Origin: Rhododendron vialii | Taxonomy: Eukaryota > Streptophyta > Magnoliopsida > Ericales > Ericaceae | Reading direction: 5' to 3' | Length of the DNA: 64,000 nucleotides | Assembly: GCF_030253575.1 (NCBI RefSeq) | Contig: NC_080558.1 | Coordinates: 5,218,001 to 5,282,000, forward strand | In this document: positions 34,132-43,637 of the stretch, in pieces | Numbering within the stretch: the stretch's first letter is position 1 | How the letters are laid out: the number at the start of each line of letters is the position of its first letter | Position numbers and translations under genes: made by a program | Notes under the pieces: generated by a model | The model's database searches: none | The model's input: only the letters and a program-made list of their open reading frames with translations | What the model was told of the DNA's origin: nothing

Positions 34132-34137
34132 TATATC
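34061..34137. repeat. (TA)n microsatellite, about 77 bp
   Basis: An almost uninterrupted AT dinucleotide run in the 5'-UTR intron of the U2AF-like gene. It is flanked by two near-copies of 'ggtctRgtgtatgtatatgt' and 'agagaga' (about 33835 and 34180), which suggests a local duplication. Confidence 0.9.
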
Positions 34138-34497
34138 TTAAAATTTCTACATGGGTGGGATAAAACTGCTACTGCCCAGGGGTCTGGTGTATGTATATGT
34201 AGAGAGAGAGAGAGAGAGAGAGAGATATTTCATTGCATCAAATGGACCATTACTTGAAACCTAACCTAAATGAACTGAGAACGCAAACTACAAAGACATA
34301 TAAACTGATTGCACAGACAGGTTCCCATGCCAGTTCCCCAAAAAACAAAAAGACAAAACTTCTCTCTCTCTAGAAACAGATTGTATAGACTTTGCTCTTA
34401 TCAATTTACGGGTTTATTACTATGCATAAGCTGAACTATACGATAATGGATTAAGTTAACGTTGGGGAGCAGGAAAATGAGTGAAGAGGAAACTTAC

Positions 34498-34640
34498 GGA
34501 GACGGATGTGCCGCCGGAATTCGACGGGGAGACGGAGATCTTAGCCGGAATGTCGTCGGAGAAGGAAGCGAAAACGGGGGTCAGTTGCAGAGGACGGTGT
34601 CAGAGGAGCGAATGGAACTATGAATCCGTCGTAACCTAAA
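34498..34640 (-). other. Probable 5'-UTR exon of the U2AF-like gene
   Basis: On the minus strand CGTCTCC|GTAAGTTTCC is a strong donor (exon end 34498). The matching acceptor gattttag|CAGGATG lies just before the ATG at 32812. The leader exon is C/G-rich (around 34500-34600), unlike its surroundings, as plant first exons often are. The upstream boundary is not determined. Confidence 0.6.
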
Positions 34641-34649
34641 AAATCCAAA

Positions 34650-35110
34650 GAGCCGATGATGGTGTTTTATCTGGAGGATGAATTTACTTTGCTACCCTTT
34701 CGATTTTTTTATTATTTTATTTTTAATATTTTATATTAACAACCAAATCGGATTCGAGTCATTTTCATAGACTCGAACCCCTGCAAGGAATACTCGGGAA
34801 TTGACACGTTGGCTTTTGTTTGTATTTTTTTAATATTATATACTAACAACCAAATGGGATTCGAGTTATTTCCATAGACTCGAACCCTGCAAGGAATACT
34901 TAGAAATTGACACGTTGGCTTTTGTTTGTATTTTTTTATTAATTATCAAACGCGATAATATAAGAGTGAATAAAAAAGTTTCCAAAACCAGCTGAGTAAT
35001 GGATTGATTATTCAAGTTTAATTCAAAATTTTAATGAGTTTCAAAAGTATGATGAAGCTTGTTTACTTATAAGACGAATTGATCTTAAGTGAGTTTTCAT
35101 AGAGTCGAAC
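34650..35110. repeat. Upstream flank with a ~115-bp direct repeat
   Basis: 'ctaacaaccaaatgggattc' with 'ccatagactcgaacc' and 'cacgttggcttttgtttgta' repeats the block starting about 34735 with few changes. No gene seen. Confidence 0.6.
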
Positions 35111-35125
35111 ATCAACCGATTTCAA

Positions 35126-35314
35126 TTCCAAAGAGTTGGTCTGGTGGTCTTGGAACTCAAGGGTTTACTTCCTCCTAAAGTCTCAGGTTCGATTTCCTTT
35201 GTCAGTAATTCTTTAGGCCAATTTGCGTGAAACGACTTTTAGAAGGGCTACAGGGCATAGTCTAAGGTGCATGCAAACTGTCGCAGAACATTTTTGAATT
35301 ATCCGGGAAAAAAA
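35126..35314 (+). mobile_element. tRNA-derived SINE, second family
   Basis: The head looks like a tRNA promoter: A-box-like 'tggtctggtgg' near 35142 and a B-box-like 'ggttcgatttcc' at 35186-35197. It ends in an A run (about 35308). The flanks atcaaccgatttcaa (35111-35125) and atcaattgatttcaa (35315-35329) are a 15-bp target duplication with two mismatches. The body is unlike the SINE at 5871. Confidence 0.7.
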
Positions 35315-35544
35315 ATCAATTGATTTCAAGTAGTTTGAATTTTTAGAAAGATTTTGTCGCATTCTCTAGCTGAAAGTATGTAACATCTGAACAAGTTTTT
35401 TTTTGGCATAAAAAAGTACTTCATAGATAGATAAAAGTCATTACAAGAGTCATAGATAATAAATACAACCCTAAAGACAAAAGAAACATAAACTTAAAGC
35501 TAGATAAAGGAGAACAACAAACATAAAAGATAAGCAACTCCCAA

Positions 35545-35715
35545 CTTTGAGGGTTTTGTTTTAGTTGAGATGGTTGCCTTCCAACTTTCTGTTGGAGGGT
35601 TTTGTTTTAGTTGTTCTTTTTTCGTGTTCGAACTAGTAAGCATGTAATCTTATTGTGTTCGAGCATGATCGATGTACCCTTTCGATATATAAGTTTCGTT
35701 TGCCGAGAAAAAAAA
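35545..35715 (+). mobile_element. Short A-tailed retroinsertion inside the LINE
   Basis: 9-bp direct repeats aactcccaa (35536-35544 and 35716-35724) flank a 171-bp sequence ending in 'tttgccgagaaaaaaaaa'. It contains an internal repeat of 'gagggttttgttttagttg'. It is likely the 3' end of another LINE or a SINE, in opposite orientation to its host. Confidence 0.65.
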
Positions 35716-36652
35716 AACTCCCAAAGCAAAAAAAGATCCACTTAAGAAAAGCTTATCCGTTGTCAAAAGGATAAGATATGTCAACTTCGGAGTGAATCCT
35801 GGAAGCGGCAGCAAATCTTGCCAAAAGGAAAGCTTGATGAACTATATTCCGCTTGGATAAGGTTATACTGCAAATGTGGAGATCTTGAGCTAGAAAGCAG
35901 AAGTCAAAAAACAGAGGGGCTGCGATTGTCGGAAATTCCTTAAAGCTTCTCAGCTGTTGGAAAAGATAAGAATCATTAGTGTTTATGTTTAAATGTAGCA
36001 TATGGTGATCAATGGCCCAACTCACAGCCGTTATGAAAGACATGATAGAAGCACAATCCTTGTGAGAATTGGAGCTGTTGAAAGAGGAGCCCACAATCCT
36101 AGAGTTAATAAAAAAGGTAAGACCCACTCCCGTTTTCTTGAGCTGCAAATTAAAAGAAGAGGCACAGAAAATATCCAAGACAGGAATATTCTAAGAGCAA
36201 AGACATGGATTTGCATGAAAAGTAAAGGCTGCTTGTCTATCAGAGCAAAGGGAGTCCTGATGGTAAGGTGCCTGTTGAGCAGTTCTTAGGGTTTGGAGAG
36301 TTTGAACATTCCTAAACCCTTTCCCATATTCACTAGATAATCTAGCCGACTTAGGAGGAAAAAGGCTTGGACTATGGATTGGTTCATTAGTTTAGCATGA
36401 CTAAGAACTTGCATGGGGGAAGAGGTTGAGGACTCAAAAGCATACTTATTTCTGGCAAGCCAAATGCACCATAGAATAGAAGATATACATGAAAGAATTT
36501 GTGAATATCCATAGACAGGACATGACCTAAATTATGCAACCATTCTAGCCAAAAGGGAAGGGAATGACTAGGGGATTCAGAAATGCAAATCCCAAGCTCA
36601 GAACCAAACCAAATAGGTCTCACAAACTCACACTGGAGAAAAAGATGGACGA

Positions 36653-36789
36653 TGTTGTGAGAGAAAGAAAGGAAAAGTGTATAGGGTGTTAACTAACCCT
36701 AACACATGTGAGCTTTATTTATATTATGTGGCAACTAGTTACATAACATAAGCAACCAATGTGGGACTAAGTCCAACTCTATTCTAACA
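36653..36789 (-). repeat. 3' LTR of the copia element
   Basis: 137 bp, TGTTGTGAGAG..TCTAACA on the plus strand, identical to 41061-41197. The GACGA duplication precedes it. Confidence 0.95.
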
Positions 36790-36801
36790 CTCCCCCTCAA
36801 G
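36790..36801 (-). other. Polypurine tract
   Basis: On the minus strand TTGAGGGGGAG lies directly before the 3' LTR, the expected place for plus-strand priming in retrotransposon replication. Confidence 0.85.
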
Positions 36802-39800
36802 CTGGAGAATAAATATCACAAAATCCCAGCTTGTTACGTAACAACTCTAAACGTGGTTTAACTAGAGACTTGGTGAAGATATCTGCCAACTGAGCTCCTG
36901 TAGACACGAAAGGGGTAGCCAACAGGCCACTATCTATCTTCTCCCGAACAATATGACAATCTACCTCGATGTGTTTGGTTCTCTCATGAAATACCGGATT
37001 CGAAGCGATATGTATTGCTGCCTGATTATCACAATACATAGGAATAGGTAACTGTACACCAAGCCCCAACTCCTCGAGCAAAGCTCTCAACCATACAATC
37101 TCGCATGTAGTATGAGCCATGGCACGATACTCTGCTTCAGCACTGGAACGAGCAACCACAGTTTGTTTCTTGCTCTTCCAGGTAACTAAATTTCCACCAA
37201 CAAAAGTACAGTACCCAGTTGTGGACCGTCTATCAGATGGTGATCCTGCCCAATCAGCGTCTGTAAAGGCTTCGACACGCAAATGACCATTTGAACGATA
37301 AAACAAGCCACGTCCAGGATGAGCCTTGAGATACTTCACAATACGAAGACAAGCTTCCCAATGTGGAAAACGAGGAGCTGACATGAACTGACTTACCATA
37401 CTGACAGCAAATGAGATATCAGGCCGTGTATTGGTGAGATAATTCAGCTTGCCTACCAAGCGACGATAATGGTCTGGATGAGGAAATATCTCCCCCTGAT
37501 CAACACACAATTTGACGTTTGGATCCATAGGAGTCTCCGCAGGCTTTGCTCCCAATAAACCAGTCTCCTCTAGAATATCTAGCGTATACTTTCTTTGAGA
37601 TAAACTGATCCCTTCCTTGGATCTTGCTACCTCAATACCCAAGAAATATCGTAGCTTACCCAAATCTTTGGTGTGAAACTGACGCTGTAAGAACTGTTTC
37701 AGCTCATCAATACCTTTTTGATCATCCCCAGTAATAATGATATCATCCACATACACAATCAACACTACTCTTCCCCGATCTGACTGAATAGAGAAGACAG
37801 AATGATCAGAATGAGAGCGACGCATACCAAACTGCAACACAGCATCACTAAACCTGCCAAACCAAGCTCGAGGGGACTGCTTAAGACCATAGAGGGCTTT
37901 GCGAAGGCGACACACCTGAGAACGCTCCCCCTGAGCAACAAACCCAGGAGGTTGCTCCATATAAACCTCCTCGAGCAAGTCACCATGTAGAAATGCATTC
38001 TTAACGTCCAACTGAAACAAGGGCCAACCAAGATTGGCAGCCACAGAAATAAGAATGCGAACAGAGTTAATCTTGGCCACCGGAGAGAAAGTCTCAGCAT
38101 AATCAACGCCATACGTCTGGGTATAGCCTTTGGCCACAAGACGGGCCTTGTACCGTTCTACTGTGCCATCTGGATTATACTTGACGGTAAATACCCATCG
38201 ACATCCAACAGTAGACTTTCCTGGTGGAAGAGAAACCAACTCCCAAGTGCCATTGTCATGAAGAGCAGACATCTCAGCCTCCATAGCTGTCCGCCACTCA
38301 GAAACAGATAAGGCCTCCTGAACAGTGTTAGGAACAAAAATGGACGAAATAGAAGTAGTAAAAGCACGAAGGGACGGAGACAGATGATCATAGGAAACAA
38401 ACCGAACAATAGGATGAGATGTGCAAGACCGAATACCTTTGCGAAGAGCTATAGGAAGACTAGGTGATGGCGGAGGTGGAGGTGGAGGTGAGGGTGGAGG
38501 TGGAGGTGAAGGTGCAACCGGATCTTGGGACGGAGGAGGCGTGGTGGCTGGTACTTGTGGGCCTGTTAATACTTGTTGTCGACGAACATACACCTGCAAG
38601 GGAGGACCAGATGGTACACAAATAGGAAACACAGACTCAGACTCAGGAAGGTCAACTGGAGTACTGTGACCCGAGTAAAAGGGCAATGACTCATTAAATG
38701 TGACATCAGCACAAACAAAATGACGACGAAGAGATGGTGAGTAACACTTATACCCTTTCTGAGTGCGTGAGTACCCCAGAAAAATACACCGAATTGACCG
38801 TGGATCAAGTTTGTCCCGGTCAGGATCCAGAGCATGAACATAACAAGTGCACCCGAACACTCGTAAGGGTAATGAGTGGAGAGGGCGACCAGGAAATAAA
38901 ACGGTATGGGGTATCTGACCACCTAGAACGCTAGATGGCATACGATTGATCAAGTAACATGCTGTAAGAACAGCATAACTCCAGTAAGACTTAGGAACTT
39001 GTATTTGAAATAATAGAGCACGCATAACCTCTGATAAATGCCTAATCTTGCGTTCGGCAACTCCATTTTGTTGTGGAGTTCGAGCACAAGAAGATTGGTG
39101 AATTATACCATGGTCATCAAAAAACTTAGAAAGAGAATTATGAAAATATTCACCTGCATTGTCAGAACGAAATATACGAATGCAAGTATCAAATTGAGTT
39201 TTGATTTCCATATAAAATGACTTAAAGATAGAAGACAACTCTGACCGCTCTTTCATGAGATAAAGATACGTAACATGAGAATAATCATCTACAAAAATAG
39301 CATAATACTGAAAGCCAAAAACATTAGGAACACGCATTGGACCCCAAATATCAGAATGAACTAAGTGAAAAGGACGGGTTACGCGACTCTCAACCCTAGG
39401 ATAAAAAGACACTCTATGATGTTTACTAAACTCACAGACTTCACAAGGCAAAGCATCAACACGGCTACATGAAGGTACCAGCCGTTTAAGATTCTGAAGG
39501 GATGGATGACCAAGTCGACAATGATGTTGATAGGGTGACACAGAAGACTGAAAGGCAACAGAACTAGGGTGAACATTGTCAGTAAAGTAATATAAACCAC
39601 CACGCTCAGTACCACCACCAATTTTTCGCCCCGTCTTGAGATCCTGAAACACACAACCATGAGGAAGAAATGTGACAGAGCAATTTAAAGATTTAGTAAG
39701 TTTACTAACAGACATAAGATTTAATGGAAAACGAGGAACGTGCAATACTGAATCCAAAGTCAAAGAAGAAGTAACAGAAACCGAACCCAAACCAGTAATA

Positions 39801-40360
39801 TCAGTGGTAGAACCATCTGCTAAGGTAACACGAGATGGTTTATCAATAGACTGATGGCCAGAAAGAATAGTAGAATTACCAGTCATATGATCAGATGCAC
39901 CAGAATCAATAACCCAAGGAACAGAAAAATGAGAAGTTGCAATACAAGCACTAGAAGAACCTGTCTGAGATAGCGTAGCAATGGAGGAACTTGTCTGAAG
40001 TGACACAAGGCGTTGGTACTCCTCCATAGAAATAGTCACCATAGCAGTGGAGCGTGCAGCCTGCCTAATATCCTTGAGAGAAGTAACCCGATGAGCCTGA
40101 GAAAAACCATGTAGGTCATAGCAGTGGTCCACCGTATGATTAGTTCCCCCACAATAAGTACAAAGTCTATAACCATGGCCTCGACTATGGCCACCTCTCC
40201 TTGACATGTGACCTGTACGACTAAATCCACAACGACCAAAACCATGACCACCAGAAACGCGGTCAAAACGACCACTGTACCCATAATCACGGCTAAATGA
40301 AGAACCAAAATCACCAGAATCAGCGGAAGTAAAATCAGAACCAGATTTCATTGCAAACAT
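36797..40360 (-). CDS. Copia polyprotein lacking the gag N-terminus, about 1187 aa
   Basis: I start at the first ATG (40360); the frame is open to an upstream stop at about 40391. Order: a short Gly/Arg-rich segment and zinc knuckle (CTYCGGTNHTVDHC); aspartic protease (WVIDSGASDHM); integrase with HHCC finger (HHCRLGHP to CEVC), catalytic Asp residues in SDIWGP and RSDNAGEYF, and Glu in NGVAERK; reverse transcriptase with FLHGDLLEEVYM and YVDDIIITGDD; RNase H with TDADWAGSPSDRRSTTGY and SSAEAEYRAMAHT. There are no stops or frameshifts, so the pol part looks functional. Typical copia polyproteins are 1300-1450 aa; the missing ~200 residues are the capsid-forming part of gag. Reverse transcription would then probably need capsid from another element. 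Confidence 0.93.
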   Translation of the reverse strand: MFAMKSGSDFTSADSGDFGSSFSRDYGYSGRFDRVSGGHGFGRCGFSRTGHMSRRGGHSRGHGYRLCTYCGGTNHTVDHCYDLHGFSQAHRVTSLKDIRQAARSTAMVTISMEEYQRLVSLQTSSSIATLSQTGSSSACIATSHFSVPWVIDSGASDHMTGNSTILSGHQSIDKPSRVTLADGSTTDITGLGSVSVTSSLTLDSVLHVPRFPLNLMSVSKLTKSLNCSVTFLPHGCVFQDLKTGRKIGGGTERGGLYYFTDNVHPSSVAFQSSVSPYQHHCRLGHPSLQNLKRLVPSCSRVDALPCEVCEFSKHHRVSFYPRVESRVTRPFHLVHSDIWGPMRVPNVFGFQYYAIFVDDYSHVTYLYLMKERSELSSIFKSFYMEIKTQFDTCIRIFRSDNAGEYFHNSLSKFFDDHGIIHQSSCARTPQQNGVAERKIRHLSEVMRALLFQIQVPKSYWSYAVLTACYLINRMPSSVLGGQIPHTVLFPGRPLHSLPLRVFGCTCYVHALDPDRDKLDPRSIRCIFLGYSRTQKGYKCYSPSLRRHFVCADVTFNESLPFYSGHSTPVDLPESESVFPICVPSGPPLQVYVRRQQVLTGPQVPATTPPPSQDPVAPSPPPPPSPPPPPPPSPSLPIALRKGIRSCTSHPIVRFVSYDHLSPSLRAFTTSISSIFVPNTVQEALSVSEWRTAMEAEMSALHDNGTWELVSLPPGKSTVGCRWVFTVKYNPDGTVERYKARLVAKGYTQTYGVDYAETFSPVAKINSVRILISVAANLGWPLFQLDVKNAFLHGDLLEEVYMEQPPGFVAQGERSQVCRLRKALYGLKQSPRAWFGRFSDAVLQFGMRRSHSDHSVFSIQSDRGRVVLIVYVDDIIITGDDQKGIDELKQFLQRQFHTKDLGKLRYFLGIEVARSKEGISLSQRKYTLDILEETGLLGAKPAETPMDPNVKLCVDQGEIFPHPDHYRRLVGKLNYLTNTRPDISFAVSMVSQFMSAPRFPHWEACLRIVKYLKAHPGRGLFYRSNGHLRVEAFTDADWAGSPSDRRSTTGYCTFVGGNLVTWKSKKQTVVARSSAEAEYRAMAHTTCEIVWLRALLEELGLGVQLPIPMYCDNQAAIHIASNPVFHERTKHIEVDCHIVREKIDSGLLATPFVSTGAQLADIFTKSLVKPRLELLRNKLGFCDIYSPA

Positions 40361-40724
40361 ATCACCGTACAATGAGAGGCAACTAGTCAACTACCGATAG
40401 ATCAACCAACCAAATACTCCACTAACAAACGGCCAATAAACAAGAAATAAGGAACTGATTGACCGGCTAACGACCAAGGGCACGACACCGCATGCATCCA
40501 ACAAAACCAAAGTAGCCACCGAACAACATAATCCCAATATCAAGCAACAACCAAGAGCTCATATGCCAACATAGACCAAATAACTCAACACAATCTAACA
40601 ATTGAAATCAGACTTCAACATACCCAAACTACCATCTATTGGAGAGGATAAACTGTAGATTGACGAAAAAATCCAAAATTACCAGAACAATCAGTGCATA
40701 AGAGTAACGGAACAATACCCAACA

Positions 40725-40895
40725 ATGATGAACAGTGCGCGATGAACAGTATCGTGATGAACAGTGCGCGATGAACAGTAACGACAGTGAACAGTAATCG
40801 GTGAACAGCGCCGACGATGAACAGTATCGGTGAACAGTGCCGATGATGAACAGTAATCGGTGAACAGTACCAATGATGAACAGTACCTGTGAACT
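40725..40895. repeat. Minisatellite of GATGAACAGT-type units in the copia leader
   Basis: About a dozen copies of (ga)tgaacagt with variable 3-9 bp spacers lie between the primer-binding site and the reading frame, where gag would normally begin. A short 'ttagggttagggttaagg' follows near 40902. Confidence 0.85.
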
Positions 40896-41042
40896 AATGA
40901 TTAGGGTTAGGGTTAAGGCAGAGGCTAGGATTAGGATTGTGATTTTATGTACAGAGACTAGGGTTTAGGCTAGGATTGTAGGGATTATGTACAAAGGCTA
41001 GGGTGGTTTAGGATTGTTGTGGTGGTTTAGGATTAAGATTAA

Positions 41043-41060
41043 GATCCTGCTTTGATACCA
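41043..41060 (-). other. Primer-binding site of the copia element
   Basis: On the minus strand TGGTATCAAAGCAGGATC directly follows the 5' LTR. It matches the usual copia site complementary to the 3' end of initiator tRNA-Met (TGGTATCAGAGC) with one difference. Confidence 0.88.
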
Positions 41061-41197
41061 TGTTGTGAGAGAAAGAAAGGAAAAGTGTATAGGGTGTTAA
41101 CTAACCCTAACACATGTGAGCTTTATTTATATTATGTGGCAACTAGTTACATAACATAAGCAACCAATGTGGGACTAAGTCCAACTCTATTCTAACA
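41061..41197 (-). repeat. 5' LTR of the copia element
   Basis: 137 bp, identical to 36653-36789. It would carry the promoter on the minus strand. GACGA follows at 41198-41202. Confidence 0.95.
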
Positions 41198-42534
41198 GAC
41201 GAGACTCTCAGAGGATTGCTTGCAAAGGTGGCAAATGGATAAACCTTTCCATCCTCTAGAAATTAAGAGGTCACCCACGGGTAAGCATGGTGGCTCAATT
41301 GCCATAAGAAAAACTTGAATTTATGTGGGATTGGTAAGGACCAAATGAAGTTCCATGTAAAGTTTGGCCAAGAAGAGTGAATACATGAGCTGGGGGTAGA
41401 GGATAAGGGATGGAGTTTGAGGGATAAAAGAAGGGAGTAAGCTGAGTTTACAGTGAAGTCTCTATCTTTGGAGTGACACTAGATGAACCTGTCATCAAAA
41501 CCAAACTGAGAGAGTGGAATGGATAGGATACGAACAAAAATATCAGGAGGAAAGAGAGAAAAAATGAGATGCTGATTCCATTCTTTTTTCCCTAGGATGA
41601 AAAGTTTATCGACAATAGCATGCCTAAGAGGAAGAAAAGAATGGAGAGGTGTGTCATCAGAAAGATAGGAGTTCAATTTAACAGGAAGGGGAGATGGGAG
41701 CCAAAAGTCATTCCAAATAGAAATTTTATCTTTCAGCACCAACCTGCCATCTAATACCCTTGACAAGTACATCTCTACCTAGAAGAATGCTCTTCCAAGC
41801 CCAAGAGCTTGAAGATGATGATTTGACTTATAGGAAGGGTATGGAGTAACAGAAATTTGAGAGGAAAAAGAGGAGAAAAGACAGTTTGGATTTTCAAGAA
41901 TTCTCCATCCCTGTTTGGCTAGAAGGGCTTGGTTAAAAAGTTTTAGGTCCTTAATACCCAAACCCCCTTTAGATTTTGTATAACAGAGAGAATCCCAGCT
42001 CTTTTAATGGAATGATTTCTTATTAGCATCACCAGACCAAAGGAAATTAGAAAAAGTGGAGGAGATTTTCCTAGTGACGAAGGTTGGGAATTTGAGACAA
42101 GACATGTGGTAGACTAGTAAGAAGGTTAGAACGTGTTTAATAAGGGAGAGCCTCCCAGCTTTATTAAGGAGCAATGAGACCCAGCCTTGACATCTGTCAT
42201 CAATGCTAGAAATGATATCCTGGAAAATCTCACTCCTCTTGGTGACTAAATCCAAGTTTATCCCAAGATACTTCCCAAAGTAAGGAGAAATGGGAATGTT
42301 AAGAGCAGAGGATATGAAGGGATAAAGGGATGGAGGAGAGTTTGGGCTGATGAATATGCATGATTTGTGGAAGTTAATAACCTGGCCTGAGAGTTGACAA
42401 TAAGTTTCCGGGATGGAATGTATTGAAGAGACACTAGACTCAGAAACTTTGAGCAAAAAGAAACTATCATCAGCAAACAAGAGGTTAGTGATTGAGGGAC
42501 CAAGTTGTGAAACTTTTATTCATCTGAACAAGTT

Positions 42535-43637
42535 GAGTACTAACTTAATCAAGCTTGATTTGAAAGTTCACGCTTCCAATTAGGGATCCAATCTCCTCTG
42601 TCTCTAAAATTCCTATGCCTCTGTGCTCGGAATAATCAATATCTGTATGTCACAATCGCCTGGAAATCTGTGTTTCAATCATTTTCTAATTTCAGCCCAA
42701 ACGGTGCACCCTTTGAAAGGGGGACTCTTTTTAAACCCTCACAACCGCTCGGGGATTTCTTTTTCTTTTTCATTTCACAGAGGTCCATGTTAACCAAATA
42801 CCCGAAAAGTGAATTATTTTCTTCAAAATCCCCATCCTGCAAGAGGACATTTGTGTTTCATGTTTATGTTTTCTATTTTCATTTAATTGCTACACACACA
42901 ACAATCCAAAAAAAAAAAAACGGAAACACATACTCATTCTCAAAACTAGTTTTCATTGTCTCAAAACAAGCGGATTGTGGTGTACCTAAACTTTTTGTTT
43001 CATTTACAAAGAAACAAACGAAAACTAGAAGAAGTAGTAAAAACATGTTTGATACTTTTTCTCTATCCGAAAACAGAAACAATATCTAAAATGTTACTAG
43101 TAGGAAACAAGCCTCGTTCTCAAAAGCAAGTTTTCATTGTCTCAAGCCTCCCCCAACTCCATTCCCCACCCCGCTTCCTTTCGCCACCCTATCGCCGACC
43201 AGCCCTCCGCCCATCTCCTCGCTCGGCCCTCCCTCTTCCTTGCCATCCCCTCCTCTGCCCACTCCCCTCCTACCACCCTCTTCTGCCCAAAACTCCCTGT
43301 GGCTACCCACCCTGTCTTCGGCAACCCCCTTCCCTTCGGCTACGACCTCCAACACCCACCCACCCCCTTGTTTACAGATCAAGTTGTAGACAACATATGT
43401 AGGTAACAAGTACATTCACTATGCGTGTTTTACAAAACTAAACAGTAACATGTTCATTAGAAATGTGTTTAGTACACACGAAAACTGACAATGTTATCAA
43501 ACCACCACTGTTTAGAATTGTTTACTACATAAGAGAACACAGAAGATGCAGAAAACTATAGGCAAATCCAGAGTTACATTCATACAAGTTGAGAAGACCC
43601 GGATGTTCCTCGTACTAGCCAAAGAGCAACAATGTTC
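42535..43637. other. Flank downstream of cyanase with a C-rich block
   Basis: 43140-43370 is strongly pyrimidine-rich on the plus strand (many ctcccc and caccc runs), with all three plus frames nearly open. No protein family recognised. 'ttttcattgtctcaa' occurs on both sides of a 180-bp piece (42950 and 43130). Cyanase 3'-UTR sequence is expected near 43450-43637. Confidence 0.4.

Larger units (their letters stand above)
36653..41197 (-). mobile_element. Ty1/copia LTR retrotransposon, 4545 bp, identical LTRs
   Basis: TG..CA LTRs of 137 bp at both ends are identical base for base, and the insertion is flanked by 5-bp repeats GACGA (36648-36652 and 41198-41202). A tRNA-Met-type primer-binding site and a polypurine tract are present. 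One uninterrupted reading frame holds the zinc knuckle, protease, integrase, reverse transcriptase and RNase H, in copia order. The N-terminal gag region usually found before the zinc knuckle is missing. LTR identity indicates a very recent insertion, into an older LINE. Confidence 0.95.
35398..42520 (-). mobile_element. 5'-truncated LINE, interrupted by a copia element and a short insertion
   Basis: Perfect 14-bp target duplications catctgaacaagtt lie at 35384-35397 and 42521-42534. Read on the minus strand it starts inside the reverse transcriptase (LLFADDSFFLLK near 42480), then KYLGINLD, NKAGRLSLIKHVL and FSNFLWSG, then GIKDLKLFNQALLAKQGWR and WNDFWLP. After the copia insertion come the zinc-binding part (RPIWFGSELG) and an RNase H-like end (35753-36178). 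It finishes in an A-tail (T run at 35398-35405). Frames are broken in several places, so it is dead. Without the insertions about 2.4 kb of LINE remain. Confidence 0.88.

Noticed and set aside
40902-40920. TTAGGG-like repeats as a possible interstitial telomere
   Set aside because: Only two to three units, not the plant TTTAGGG type, and inside a repeat-rich retrotransposon leader. Chance is the simpler reading.
40391-41042. Search for a gag N-terminus upstream of the copia reading frame
   Set aside because: On the minus strand the leader has early stops and consists largely of a short tandem repeat. No capsid-like sequence seen.
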